Shown piece by piece: positions 33,262 to 44,577 of a stretch of 64,000 nt of DNA. This DNA is from Labia minor (lineage: Eukaryota > Arthropoda > Insecta > Dermaptera > Spongiphoridae), in assembly GCA_963082975.1 (NCBI GenBank), contig OY720350.1:18570910-18634909 (forward strand). Direction: 5' to 3'. The notes under the pieces were generated by a model that was not told the DNA's origin, did not search any database, and was given only the letters and a program-made list of their open reading frames with translations. Position numbers and translations under genes: made by a program. How positions within the stretch are numbered: position 1 is the first letter of the stretch; the number at the start of each line of letters is the position of its first letter.

Positions 33262-34054
33262 AAAAAGCTGGAGTGTCTCCACTCGACTATCTCACAATTT
33301 GAATTGGATTAAATAACATATATTATATTTAAATTAAATTTAATTAATTAAATTAAAAATAAAAATTAATAAATAATATTTATTAAACCAGCGCGTGGTT
33401 GGATGGCACCGCATCACGTTCTGGAGCGTGATTTGCAATGATAAAAAAATTAATTCCGGTACTTTCAGCGATTCAATCAAGCTGAAATTATATATATAGC
33501 AGTTTTATACAATTTTAATCACGTGAACAACTGTCAAACAGATATCTTTTAAAGGAGGCAGCTAGCCGAGAGTGTAGCGTAGCAATTTTCTACACAAGAA
33601 GTCGGCGTTCGATTCCAACTAAGAACACTTTTTTCTAATAAAATTCAATTTAACATCAGCTGCCTCCGGCTCCAGGAACTGTCAGTTTCTGGTTCTATAC
33701 ATGCGGAAGGCAACGGGAAACCACCGCATTAACATTCCCAAGAAAAATCATAGAAGATATCTTTATTTTTACGGTCACTTTAGAGGAAAAATAAATCAAA
33801 ACGTTGTAGGTAATGGTCCTCTTTCGAATGAGCTACATTTCTCAAAAGTTGTTAGAAAACTACGAACTTTGAATAATGCCCGTGTACTAAACTTCATTAT
33901 TCTAGCACAAACCGTTTTTGTGTATTCTTGTGTACATACACACACATACCAACAGACATTTTTCTCAACCTTAGTGAAAATGACTCCAGGACCTTCAAAA
34001 CGTATAAAACCATCAAAATCTCGACATCGAAAATTTTCTTGGCGAGATAGTAAA
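33262..34054 (-). mobile_element. Helentron-like element, family B, copy 2, carrying a SINE
   Basis: Minus-strand family B copy: 3' end (CTGGAGTGTCTCCACTCG) at the left and 5' end (GGCGAGATAGTAAAAA) at the right, T-rich flanks in its own orientation. Interrupted by a tRNA-derived SINE at 33550-33754. Without it the copy is about 580 bp, like its relatives. The open frame 33701-34093 runs across the SINE and element and is not a gene. Confidence 0.75.
33550..33754 (+). mobile_element. tRNA-derived SINE with 10-bp TSD
   Basis: About 205 bp. The 5' part has the RNA polymerase III promoter boxes of a tRNA gene: TAGCCGAGAGTG (box A-like, about 33561-33572) and GCGTTCGATTCCAACT (box B, about 33606-33621). 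The body ends with GGAAGGCAACGGGAAACCAC and CATTCCCAAGAAAAATC, text of the kind shared among tRNA-SINE bodies in invertebrates. Perfect duplication AGATATCTTT at 33540-33549 and 33755-33764. The sibling family B copies carry this target once (TATATCTTTATTTTTACGG), giving the empty site. Short A/T-rich tail only. Non-coding, mobilised by a LINE. Confidence 0.85.
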
Positions 34055-34093
34055 AATATAAAGCAATTATTGAAATTTTTAATTAAAAAATAA

Positions 34094-34124
<31 letters not shown>

Positions 34125-34399
34125 CATTTTTATATAGGTATTTAGATTGATTTATTTGATTGGAGTCAATAAATTGTAAGTCGTGTGTTCAATATTTCTT
34201 CAACATTAAACAATTACGTATATTGAAGTTTACCTTTTAATTTATTTAAATGTAAAGTTGGGTGTTAATTAATCGCTTAATTATAGATAGAAAGATAGTA
34301 ATGGTTTATTATTTATTTGTTCAATATCCAAAACAATTGAAAAAATTAATACTAAGGTATGATAAGAAAGGGTGAGCCAATTTAAAACAATGTAAATAA
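34055..34399. other. AT-rich stretch
   Basis: A CT-AT compound microsatellite at 34094-34123. Nothing else recognised. Confidence 0.4.
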
Positions 34400-34625
34400 A
34401 TATTGGATCAAGAAAGTTGATCACCATCGATAAGTGGCGGACCAATAGGATTGAATATGTGAACTCGATTCGGGTGATGGAAGAAGGAAGACTGGGTTGT
34501 GCAAGGTCCGTCCAGTCACGAATAGTCAACCAATGCACAAACGCATGCGTGCCAAAAGTTGTGCAATTTTCTAGCAAGACCTTCTCGCAGCTTTGGACAA
34601 CGACATGGCCAGAAAACAATGAATG
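34400..34625. other. GC-richer island, possible conserved non-coding DNA
   Basis: About 200 bp of complex sequence with GTGGCGGACCAATAGGATTG and CGAATAGTCAACCAATGCAC (two CCAAT-like boxes) and GCATGCGTGCC. Open on both strands for 69 and 112 codons, but neither product is recognised. Confidence 0.3.
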
Positions 34626-35097
34626 AATTTTTTTTTTTCTAATTTTTTTTTCCTTTTTTTTAAATTATATATTCATTACACGAATTTCATGATTTTATAA
34701 TATTCTTGATATTTTATTTATGTAAAGTAATTTTTTATTTTATTTTTTTCATTTTAATAATAATATCAATAGAAGATAATAAAACTGGAAAATGGTAGAT
34801 GTTAGATGAATGATGTTAATGTGGTTCTATTTCTCTGAAGTTAAGAAACTCAATAAAACTGGTGGAAGAGTAAATTCCTTTTTTGTACAAAAGTATTGCT
34901 GTGTTCATTTGATTGGAGAATAATTATACACCACTTTCATCTACAGATAAGAAAAATATAATCAAATTAGAAAATTATATAATATGTTATTGTATAGTTT
35001 AGGAATATATTTTTGAACTGACCAATATTAATTCTATGGGATGAATAGTAAAAGTAAAGTCTTAATTTATAATCATCAGTAGTAAAAAAATAATATT

Positions 35098-35660
35098 TTT
35101 TTACTATCTCGCCAGAGATAGTATTGCGATCACGAAAATTTTGGATGTCGAGATTTTGATGTTTTTTTACGTTTTGAAGGTCCCTAAGTCATTTTCAGCA
35201 AGGTTGAGAAAAATAACTGTGTGTGTAAGTAGACAAGATTACGCAAGATCGGTTTGAAATTTGGTACACGAGTATTATTAAAAATTCGTAGTTTTCTATC
35301 GACTTTTGAGAAATGTAGTTCATTTGGAAGAGGATCATTACCTACCACGTTTTCATTCTTTTACTCTAAACTGACCGTAAAAATAAAGATATATGTTTGA
35401 TAGTTTTTACATGATTAAAAATTGTATAAAACTGCTATACATAGAATATCGACTTGATTAAATCGCTGAAAGTACCGGAATTAATTTTTTAATACGTTGA
35501 CTGCTAATTACGCGCCAGCACGTTACGTGATGCCAAAAACAAAGAGCCAAATTTAATAAAAATATTATTTATTAGTTTTAATTTATAATTTATAATTAAT
35601 TTAATTTAATTTAAATATAATATATGTTATTGAATCCGAGCGAGAGTGGAGACACTGTTT
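35098..35660 (+). mobile_element. Helentron-like element, family B, copy 3
   Basis: 5' end TTTACTATCTCGCCAGAG with the foldback CTATCTC-GCCA-GAGATAG, a short GTGTGTAAG microsatellite, the ATGAAATTTGGT-type core (partly deleted) and the 3' end GAGTGGAGACACT followed by T. The 3' hairpin is incomplete. Confidence 0.7.
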
Positions 35661-35699
35661 TCTAAGAGTCATTAAGAAAAATATTATCATTGTCTCACT

Positions 35700-35875
35700 C
35701 TAATCATCACCCGATCTACTATTTAAGGTGCCCCGGAAAATAGAATAAATAAATTGTCGCCCCTTTATTTGTAATATTTATTACATTCATAACAATAATG
35801 CCGCCCTTCAAATTTGCCGCCTAGGACAAATACCCAGTTTGCCGCCCACTAAGACGGGTCTTGCTCTAATTCTGT
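35700..35875. mobile_element. Possible decayed hAT MITE
   Basis: Contains TGCCGCCCTTC, TTGCCGCCTAGG and TTTGCCGCCCACTAAGACGG, repeated GCCGCC motifs ending in an ACTAAGACGGGTCTTG segment like the right end of some hAT MITEs. The left end and a duplication were not found. Confidence 0.35.
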
Positions 35876-36489
35876 TTTACCCTTAGAGATATATTTTGTC
35901 AATCAGTCAGTCTATTGTCAATTATCCAAAAAGAGTAAGACATTTTTCAATTTCACAATGACAAAATGATGTGTCATTTATTGTATTTGTCTTTTTTTCT
36001 TCCAGTTTTTTATAGATAAAAAAAAATCCATATAATATATATGCAGCTTAATTTTCATTAAAATATAATAATCAAATTTTAAATAAATTAATTAAATTGA
36101 TTTTAAAAATAAAAATGGTTCTTATTTCTTTTACTTTCGTTCAACATCTTGGGTGTCATTTACTAGTTTATTTCTACCTTTATAATTTAATAAAGAAAAG
36201 TTTATGTATAATTTTGTTTATTTTTAAAAAAAAACCTTCCTTACAGTAATTAATTTTTATTTATTTGTTTTCTTTTGTATATTCAGAAAAATGTTGTTAA
36301 AATATTCCGAATTAGTTAGAAATTATTTTAATTAGATAAAAATTTTTATTCTATACAAATAACATGATAATTATTCATAATTATCTATTCATTGTGAGTC
36401 AAGTAGAAAGGGGCGAAAAGAAGTAAAAGAGAGAGAGAGAGAGAGAAAAATATCTTTCATTTTAATCCATATAATTTGAGGAATGCTTC

Positions 36490-36780
36490 TTTCTTCTTTT
36501 CCACTGTTGAGTGAATAGATGTGTCGCGATAAATCCTTGCGATGTTTCGACCAATTACACCGACATGCCTTCGGGCGATTAGTAGCCGATTAGACTAATT
36601 GAACAATTCTAATATCTTGGGGCTGAGAAGTCTTGCGATTTCCAACACGAATGCATTATTTATTAGGGAATGCTTTTAATTACTTGCAGCACGTTCACCG
36701 TGCAGTCTAATAATATTTATCTAACCAGACAAGGAGGATGACAGATCGGAGAACGGGGGAGGGGTGGAGGATTAGTAAGA
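36490..36780. other. GC-richer island, possible conserved non-coding DNA
   Basis: About 270 bp of complex sequence with GCGATTAGTAGCCGATTAGA, CTAATTGAACAATTC and CTTTTAATTACTTGCAGCAC, dense in homeodomain-type ATTA cores. No open frame. One of the strongest enhancer-like stretches in the window; function is inference. Confidence 0.35.
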
Positions 36781-38169
36781 ATAGCTTTTTATAAGAATGT
36801 TGCCCCCGAGAAGATTACAATTTATATTTTATCTAGTTAATTATACATATCTAGAGATATACATAAAGCGGTTTATTGAAAAATAAAAAAAAAAAAAAAA
36901 ATAAATAAAAATAAATAAATAATACATTCAGAGACAAATATATATATTTATAAGAAAATTTAAAAAAAAAAAAAAAAATAAAAAAATTAGTTTGGAATTT
37001 AAATAATATTCATTGCTCAGCAGGAAAATGAACGATTCATCAATAAATCTAAATATTATACTTTGCAAGACATATATATCAGGTTTGCATTTTAAAATAA
37101 ATAAATTTAATTATAGGCAGTTTACTAATGCTATAGAAAAGGGTAATTAAAAAAAATATTTTTTTTTTTTTATCCTATCATTAGAAAGATATTTTAACGT
37201 GATTTTAAGTAAAATCAAATGAATTTTATGTCGCTTTTAAGAGAAAACAATCATCTTTCTAGGAATTCTAGTATTTATTTGATACTTAGTGTATATTTAA
37301 AGTAATTTTATGGGTTTACGACTCTATTTGATGATTTTTTTTTTGTTGACAAAATTCACTCTTAGTTAACTAATTACGTAGATACCTTTAGATAAATAGA
37401 AAATTATTTTTTTTTTAACTCTTTTTTTTTGGTTTTTACATTAGTCATATTCATTTTATATACGAGTATTTGTGGAAATTAATAAATGACATTTAAAAAG
37501 AAATACCATTAAAAATTGTTCAATTAGAATTTAATTTCACAAAATAGATATAATATATAGTGAGGTTTAAATTTAATAGTTTATTTAAAAAATGTCCAAG
37601 TGGCAAATTATTTTTAGTAATGTTATGATTTTGAAAAATTAAAAGAAAGTTATAGAAAATTTTCAGAAAAATAATTTAAATTTAATTAAAATATAATAAA
37701 AAAGCCTTTAAAAAATTTAGAAATAGAATAATAATAATAATAATAAAAAAATTAATAAAATGATTGAATAAAATAAAATATAATATCCTTAGAGTGATTA
37801 ATATTCCAAAATTTTGGAGAAGAATAACTTAAAAGAAAGGCACATTTTTATATTATTTTTTCTTTTTTAGTATTTTAACAATCTGAAAATAATAATAATT
37901 TTACTATTAGAATTTGTTTTTAACTATTTTCTAGAGAAAGTATTGTTTATATTAACAACCGGTATTGGTAGGCAAAACCATATGATGTTGGCGATGGAAA
38001 GTTGCTGAGATAAAGATAAACAATTAATTGTCTCAACAACTGGGATTGATTTTAAAATTGTTAAGACCAAATTAAACAACAGTTTACTGTAAATGCCTTG
38101 AAATTTGAAAAATGCTGAAATTTTTTACAGGGACAAATCAGTTTGCACAACTATAACCATGCTTGGTCC
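36781..38169. other. AT-rich stretch
   Basis: Poly(A) tracts at 36883-36902 and 36963-36978. The stretch 37940-38150 is a little more complex, with an ACAATTAATTGTCTCAACAAC segment, and may belong with the non-coding islands. Confidence 0.4.
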
Positions 38170-38393
38170 TGAAAAAAAGTCCTATTTTCAGCAAAATATT
38201 TTTTTCCATATAAGTCTTTATTTTTTCTTATTCTTATTATATACAAAATATTAACGAACACAATAAAAGAAATTCTAACAGTAGATTTAAGTGAGAGTTG
38301 TCGGGACATAAAAAAGTACTGGAACGCCTTCCGGTTCTGAAAAAAGGTAAGGGAACGTCGTTCCCCCGCGTTCCCCTCCCAATACACCACTGA
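38170..38393. mobile_element. hAT MITE, 'CAGTGATGTATTGG' family, truncated copy
   Basis: Matches copies at 9787 and 39450 from GTCCTATTTTCAGCAAA to the right end CCAATACACCACTG, but the left terminus is missing (homology starts about 38170). The open frame over it is not a gene. Confidence 0.75.
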
Positions 38394-38829
38394 TAATAAT
38401 ATATATATACTCCTAAAATCAATTAAATGTAAATAATAATAAATAATCATTGTAAAATTAGTATTTGATTTAATATCCATTTACATTGAATTCATGTGAA
38501 AATATCAGACTAAATAGCCCCTAATATCATAGGAGTTGTATATGCCCAATCCAAAAATATATTAATAAATTTAAAAAAAAAATTTAAAAATAACCACTCC
38601 TTTAGAATATTTTTCATCTAAATGTTATTTTAAATAAATTAATATTAATATTTTAACGGAATCATAGCGGTTCAAAAGAAAAAAAAAAGTGAAATTCGTT
38701 AAATTAGATACAACCAACACGGCTAATAATAATATAAAAAAAAATCTTATTAAATAATTTCCATATTTTTTTTTGTTATTATTATTAAAATTATATTTTT
38801 AAATGAATAGATGAGTGATAGTTTTATAG

Positions 38830-39215
38830 GGATGGTAATAGGCTTCTAATGTTTATCTAGGGTTTATGATGAATGAGGATAAAAATAGGTGGCTATTTAG
38901 ATTGAAGATTGACATTCGAGGGGTTCAGAGAAAAGGTTAATATACAAGGCAAGAAAGCAAGAGATGGAACGAATATAATCAGTGTCTTCTGTTTATTAAT
39001 TGTATGAAAATGTCACCCTTTCATCGCAGAGTTAGGGAAAAAAAATATTGTAAGGGATAACACCATTTAGCATTGGAAGATGAGAAGCCCATCTGTTCTC
39101 AGATAACACCTGTTGGGATGGGCTAACAGGTGTCACCCCCTTGAACCCCAAGTGATGCTGACAAATGATTCGCAATGAATACCTCATTATGAATGAATGG
39201 GGTAAAAAGGTAATT
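38830..39215. other. GC-richer island with paired E-boxes
   Basis: Complex sequence without repeats. The most distinctive part, about 39106-39135, is an inverted pair ACACCTGTT...AACAGGTGT (9-bp arms, 10-base spacer), two facing CACCTG E-boxes as bound by Snail/ZEB or bHLH factors. Short frames over it are unrecognised. Candidate regulatory element. Confidence 0.35.
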
Positions 39216-39449
39216 GTTTTTTTTTTCATTTACTTATTAATAAATATTGGGATCTACATAGTAATTATTTTAAAATATTAAATCGAATAGAAATTGAAAT
39301 TATTAATAATATAATAACATCATCATTGTTTTTTTCACAATTTTATATCTACTAAATATATTAAATTGAATTAAAATGAATTCAAATGATAACATTGAAA
39401 ATAAATTATTGATTATTATTATAAATTTAATTTATAATTTATATATTAT

Positions 39450-39706
39450 CGGTGGTGTATTGGGAGGGGAACGCGGGGGAACGACGTTCCCTTACCTTTT
39501 TTCATAACCGGAAGGCGTTTCAGTAATTTTTTATATCCCGACAACTCCCACGTAAATCTACAGTTAGAATTTCCTTTTTTTGTGTTCGTTAATATTTTGT
39601 ATTGTAAGAATAAGAAAAAATAAAAACTTATATAGTTTGCTGAAAATAGGACATTTTTGCTCCCACTAAGCGTTCACTTACTTCTTATTTTACCAATACA
39701 TCACTG
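39450..39706. mobile_element. hAT MITE, 'CAGTGATGTATTGG' family, young copy
   Basis: Reverse-oriented relative of 9787-10069. Ends CGGTGGTGTATTGG and CCAATACATCACTG; perfect 8-bp duplication TATATTAT at 39442-39449 and 39707-39714. Confidence 0.9.
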
Positions 39707-39737
39707 TATATTATATATTTATATATATATAATGTAT

Positions 39738-39776
<39 letters not shown>

Positions 39777-39981
39777 AAATTCTTGAGAGATTCTAAAATT
39801 AATATTTTTGTATTTAACCTGACTATTAATACTTTGAAGCGAGGAATGGGGAATGGCAACCTGCTTGAATCAACCCCTTTGATTAAAATCTTAAGAATTA
39901 TTTTCTGGTTTTTCTTCAATGTATTTTGATTAATAGAGATATATATATTTATATTTAATTAAACATTAATAATTAACATTA

Positions 39982-40949
39982 AGGTGAAGTGGGGTAAATG
40001 CGTAAGCGGGATAAGTGCATAAACGGTTGTTGTTCTCGCAAATATGATAATAAAATGTGTGAAAATTACTCAGTTATCTACTTTATATCAGTATGAACCA
40101 TTTCACATAGATTTGACCTATGTGCGTGCCTTTCCCGGGAAGTCAATTATATCAATTTGTTGAAATCAACTGAGTGCAATTTTGTTTGATTATTGGTATG
40201 TAAATAAAATATTGATTATATGAATTTTATATAGAACAGAGGTCGGGGAACCGGGGTAAATTACCCCAAATGGGGTAAAAATGACATTTTTGGGGGTAAA
40301 AATGAAACTTTTGTGAGTAAAAAGTATATATTTCTAATTTGCTATTTAATAAACCTGTAAGTATTTTTACAAATTATTTTCTTTTCAATTGTTTTCTTTT
40401 CAAAATGATCATGTGGCGCTATAATAGGAAAGATGCTAAAAAGAGGCGATTTCGGTTTTTTTTTTTTGCTCTTCATCATGAGGTAATATCAACTCAGACA
40501 AAAACATTTTGGGGTAATGATTAAAAAAGTTCCCCGACCGCTGATATAGAATATATTTTTATATCTACATTTTTAAATTTATGAGTAAAAACAATGTTTT
40601 TATCACACGCCTTATACATATTCTTCCTTGGGGCAAGTACAGGCTACTAGCGTAAGTGCGCTGTAGTTTGTTGCTCTTCCCGTAGTTTATCATAACAGAT
40701 TCATTTCGTTTCCTTGTATACTCTTGTCCCGTTTTCAGGGAAAGTGCGGACTAATTGCCTTTTGTTACAATTTTTTATATTAAATGTATTTTTGTATAAA
40801 AATGTATACTTCTATTAATAGAAATTAGTTGATAGTAACATAACAATTCAAAAATACTAAAACAAGTTTATTATTTGTAAAATAAGTAAACAATTTATTA
40901 GTTTAAAGTCAAATTTCAAACTAGTCTACACTTATACTTCCCTTCACCT
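39982..40949. mobile_element. TA-flanked TIR transposon with a hAT MITE inside
   Basis: Ends AGGTGAAGTGGGGTAAATG and (inverted) AGGTGAAGGGAAGTATAAG, each bordered by TA (39980-39981 and 40950-40951). The interior has GTAAGCGGGATAAGTGC and GGGCAAGTACAGG, GCGTAAGTGCGC repeats. TA duplication points to the Tc1/mariner/pogo superfamily. No transposase frame remains. A hAT MITE sits at 40237-40543. Confidence 0.72.
40237..40543. mobile_element. hAT MITE, 'CAGAGGTCGGGG' family
   Basis: Ends CAGAGGTCGGGGAAC and GTTCCCCGACCGCTG (14 of 15 paired), perfect 8-bp duplication ATATAGAA at 40229-40236 and 40544-40551. Subterminal GGGGTAAA repeats near the left end (six within 90 bp). A 61-codon frame (40339-40524) includes NRKDAKKRRFRF, possibly the remnant of a transposase N-terminus, but this is not established. 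Confidence 0.93.
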
Positions 40950-41128
40950 TACTAATGTATATTCATAAGAATCAGTTCAGCTAATATGAAACTATACAAT
41001 TATATAAAACTATAAAATTATAAAATTATAGGACAAACAATTACCAAGAATTCTAAAAATTTAAATGGATTTGACAGATCATGAAACGTAAAGTTAAAAT
41101 AAATCTTTACAAAAATGTATTTCTGTTT

Positions 41129-42365
41129 TTTTACCGACCGACGATAGTAAGGGAGGTATTGTTTTCACACCAAATTTCACATGTGGAGATTTTTACATCT
41201 CCACGAATCATGCATTTTCTTAACAGAAAAAATATTTTTAGCATGATGTCTGTCCGTCAGTCCGTCCGTCCCTATAGATGTGTACAGCTTGAACGGCTCA
41301 ACAGATTTTGATGAAATTTGGTGTATTTACTTAATGCATCAGTATGATGAATTGATCAACTTTTGGTTTATATCCGGAAACCGGAAGTGGTAGTATTAGT
41401 GATCGACGATAGGAAGGGAAGGGTTATTTTCAGACCAAATTTCACATGTGGAGATTTTTACATAACTACACGAATCATGTACTTTGTATTGGTTTTATCC
41501 TCGGGAAAAATCATCTTCATTAGTTTTTCCTTAATTTAAAATTATATGACGTCACCCAGCTCTTCATGACGTCACAGCCAGCTCATTTTATCTTATCTTC
41601 TTATACGAGTAAAAATTGTTTCTCTGTTTCTCTGTTTCATTGTTCTCAAAAACCGCTCTAACGATTTTTTTGAAATTCACAACAGAGATAGTATTTATAA
41701 AGAAAAATTGAGTTTTATTGACCACATCTCTGGAAAACTACATCTTTATTAGTTCTTCTTAATTTAAATTTATAATATATGGATGACGTCACAACCACCT
41801 CCACGAATCATGCATTTTCTTAACAGAAAAAATATTTTTAGCATGATGTCTGTCCGTCTGTCCGTATAGATGTGTACAGCCTGAACGGCTCAACCGATTT
41901 TGATGAAATTTGGTATATTTACTTAATGCATCAGTGGGATGAATTGATCAACTTTTGGCGCAAATCCGCAAACCGGAAGTGGTAGTATTAGCGATCGACG
42001 ATAGAAAGGGAAGGGTTATTTTCACACCAAATTTCACATGAGGAGATTTTTTTACATATCACCACGAATGTATTGGTTTTATCCTCGGGAAAAATCATCT
42101 TCATTATGTTTTTCTTAATTTAAAATAATATGACGTCACACAGCCCTTCATGATGTCACAACCTCGGATAACGCCGGGCAACGCCGGCTACTTCAGCTAT
42201 ATATTATAAATAAAATAAAATTAAAAATATTTATGTTCTATCCATATCTGTTTTTTATTACATTAATAGATATATTAAAATTATTTGAAATTGTTTCTGT
42301 AGCTGGAAATTAATTTATTTCAAACCGTCGGTCGGTTCAGACCTGGCCACAGGTCAACTTATTTT
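41129..42365 (+). mobile_element. Composite Helentron-like element, family A with family D inside
   Basis: About 1.24 kb between one 5' end (TTTACCGACCGACGATAG) and one 3' end (GTCGGTCGGTT, GACCTG-GCCA-CAGGTC, CAACTTATTT). Three cores in series: family A (GTCY tract about 41247-41270, core about 41297-41325), family D (about 41600-41795: TTTCTCTGTTTCTCTG, ACCGCTCTAACG, TTTTTTTGAAATTCACAAC) and a second family A core (GTCY about 41846-41868, core about 41886-41930) that lacks its own 5' end. Twice the normal length; non-coding. Confidence 0.72.
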
Positions 42366-42829
42366 ATTATTAATTTATAGATTAATTATTAAAAAAGAAT
42401 AGTAATAAGAAAAAACGTACCAGTCAATTTATTAATGCTCATAGACAGACCCAAAAATATTTTTCCAGTTATAAAAAATAAAGTTAAGCAGTAAACCAGA
42501 CATTTATTATTATTTTAATTATAGTAAATGATTAAACTTGGTTTTACTTAACAAATCTAATTATTTTATAATTATCATATAATAAATTTATATATATTAC
42601 TTTTATTTAACAAAAAAAAAAAAATAAATCATATTTTATTTCTTTTTTTTATCCACCAGATGCTTTATATGATTATATGAAAAACCCAAAAAGAAGTACT
42701 TTATAGACATAATCAGGAAAAGATAGTTTTTTTTTTTTTTTTTTTTTTTTTGTTAATTCTTTGTCTGAAAATTGATTGAGGTCATTGATGGATTTCAAAA
42801 AGTGATTTTTTTTTATTATTTTGTTCCAA
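42366..42829. other. AT-rich stretch
   Basis: Poly(T) at 42729-42751. Nothing recognised. Confidence 0.4.
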
Positions 42830-42995
42830 TTCTGTCAGATTGAATTGGTAAGGATGCACTCCAGAAGATCTGCTGTCATCGGAGTGGCACTGAGCGCGTG
42901 GGCCACTCTATGAATGCGTATTGGCATAAGTGTCAAACGATAAGCGGCCTGAAAGATTGCCGACGATGAATGCATTTAATTCAAGTGCTATTTAT
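42830..42995. other. GC-richer island, possible conserved non-coding DNA
   Basis: About 160 bp including GGAGTGGCACTGAGCGCGTG, ATGCGTATTGGCATAAGTGT, AACGATAAGCGGCC and TGCATTTAATTCAAGTG. No frame, no repeat-like ends; TAATT and CAAGTG are homeodomain/NK2-like cores. Enhancer-like by inference. Confidence 0.33.
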
Positions 42996-43750
42996 TTTCC
43001 TAATAGTTGTGCTATGTTGAATATGTCAAATGTATTGAAAAATTACCATTAGCAATTTCATTAAAAAAAAAAAAAAAAAAAAAAATATTGCGAAATTTAA
43101 TTCAAAGATTGAAATAGATATGTAATATATCACATGTGAAGATTGATTTTAATATTGAGTGAGAAAATTGAAAAGTTGATAAAATCCTCAGATTTATTAA
43201 GGAAATGTCCGACAAAATATAAAAAGACTATCTATTTATCATTATGATTAAATAAACTAATTTATTCCTATTTATTTCAAGGTTTTATAAGAGATTTATT
43301 TAATATCTTTATTGAACTAATTACTCATTTACAATGAAATGAATCGATTTAATCACAGGGACTCATCAAATTAATTTTGAAACTGAAAATAAACTTGTAT
43401 TGTAAAAATGTATATCTTAAAATTAATCTTGATACACCATTATCAGAATAAGCTTTCTTCTTCTCTACTAAGCGGGACTTTTAAATGATGGTGTAACAAC
43501 CGAAATACGCATAAAGCAAAAACATCAATCAATCACTTGAAAATTTAACGAGCATTTTGAATACAAAAGTACTCTTATAAAGATTTATATTTTCTAAGAT
43601 TGATTTTAGATTATAAAATGAACTTAAAATAATCAAATTTGAGATCTTGTGAATTGAAACTTATTAAAACTATTTATTAATCATCATTTTTATTATTACT
43701 TTTATGACTTTGAAACATTATTGTTTAGATAATTATATTTCAACACTTTC
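42996..43750. other. AT-rich stretch
   Basis: Poly(A) at 43063-43085. Nothing recognised. Confidence 0.4.
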
Positions 43751-43759
43751 CATTTGTTG

Positions 43760-44130
43760 AGAATAATCTTTTGGGCAACACCAGTTTGAATTCCCGCCAA
43801 ATACAATTGGCAACACTGGCTTGCTTTCCGCCAAAAATATTTTGCTTAAGTTTATTATTAATATAATAAATAATGAAAAATTAAAGAACACAATTTATTC
43901 AAAAAATAATTGTTGTTAAATTAATTGTTTAAGAATAATGATTTTTTCTCCTGTAATTTTGAATTTGTAAGCACGTTCCGAGCGCCATCTGGTTGGCGAC
44001 CGAGGTCTTATATTAATTATCAGTCGTCACTCACTGGGCACTCGAACAGTGCAGTCACTTGATAACGATTGCAGAAGTAGCAATCGAAACGTTGTGTATA
44101 TTTTTTGTATTTGTTGAATAAATTTACAAT
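43760..44130 (+). mobile_element. Penelope-like element end with hammerhead-like fold (fossil)
   Basis: A moderately complex block (CGAGCGCCATCTGGTTGGCG, TCAGTCGTCACTCACTGGGC) that ends in ACTTGATAACGATTGC, AGAAGTAG, CAATCGAAACGTTGTG. GATTGC and GCAATC pair around AGAAGTA, with a TGATAA-type strand before and GAAAC after, the layout of the hammerhead ribozyme motifs carried in Penelope-like element terminal repeats, here degenerate. A TTGAATAAATTTAC signal follows. No reverse transcriptase or GIY-YIG region is present, so only an end fragment remains. The left limit is uncertain. Confidence 0.42.
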
Positions 44131-44577
44131 AACAAATATCAATATGTGATTTTATTTACAAAATTCCCTTATAAATAAAATGAATGATTTATATAAATAA
44201 ATTTAAAGATAATATGTTTAAAACATCTTCAGAAGTTTAATAATTTATGATTTTTTAGATTTTCTTTAAATAATTCTATAACGATACTTGACAATTGAAA
44301 TAAAATTTATATTATAAATATTTATTCTAAAATTATTAATAATTATTATGAATTTAAAAAGAGACAATAACTAAATCGTAAGAATGACTCACGTATCAAC
44401 CTACTTATTGAATTGAAATAAAATTATTATTATTATTTTGGTTAATTTTATAAATAAACATTCATTCATTTGTCTATAATGTAATAACTTATAAATTGTA
44501 TAAATGTACAAAAATATTAAAAAGTTCTGCAGAGGGCCTTAAAATAGGACCGTAACGTTAACATTAGATTTAAATTC
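44131..44577. other. AT-rich stretch
   Basis: Nothing recognised. Confidence 0.4.

Noticed and set aside
33701-34093. 130-codon plus-strand frame
   Set aside because: It runs out of the SINE body into the family B element; the sequence is explained by those repeats.
40339-40524. 61-codon frame inside a hAT MITE
   Set aside because: Basic stretch recalls a transposase N-terminus, but it is too short and AT-driven to call a gene.
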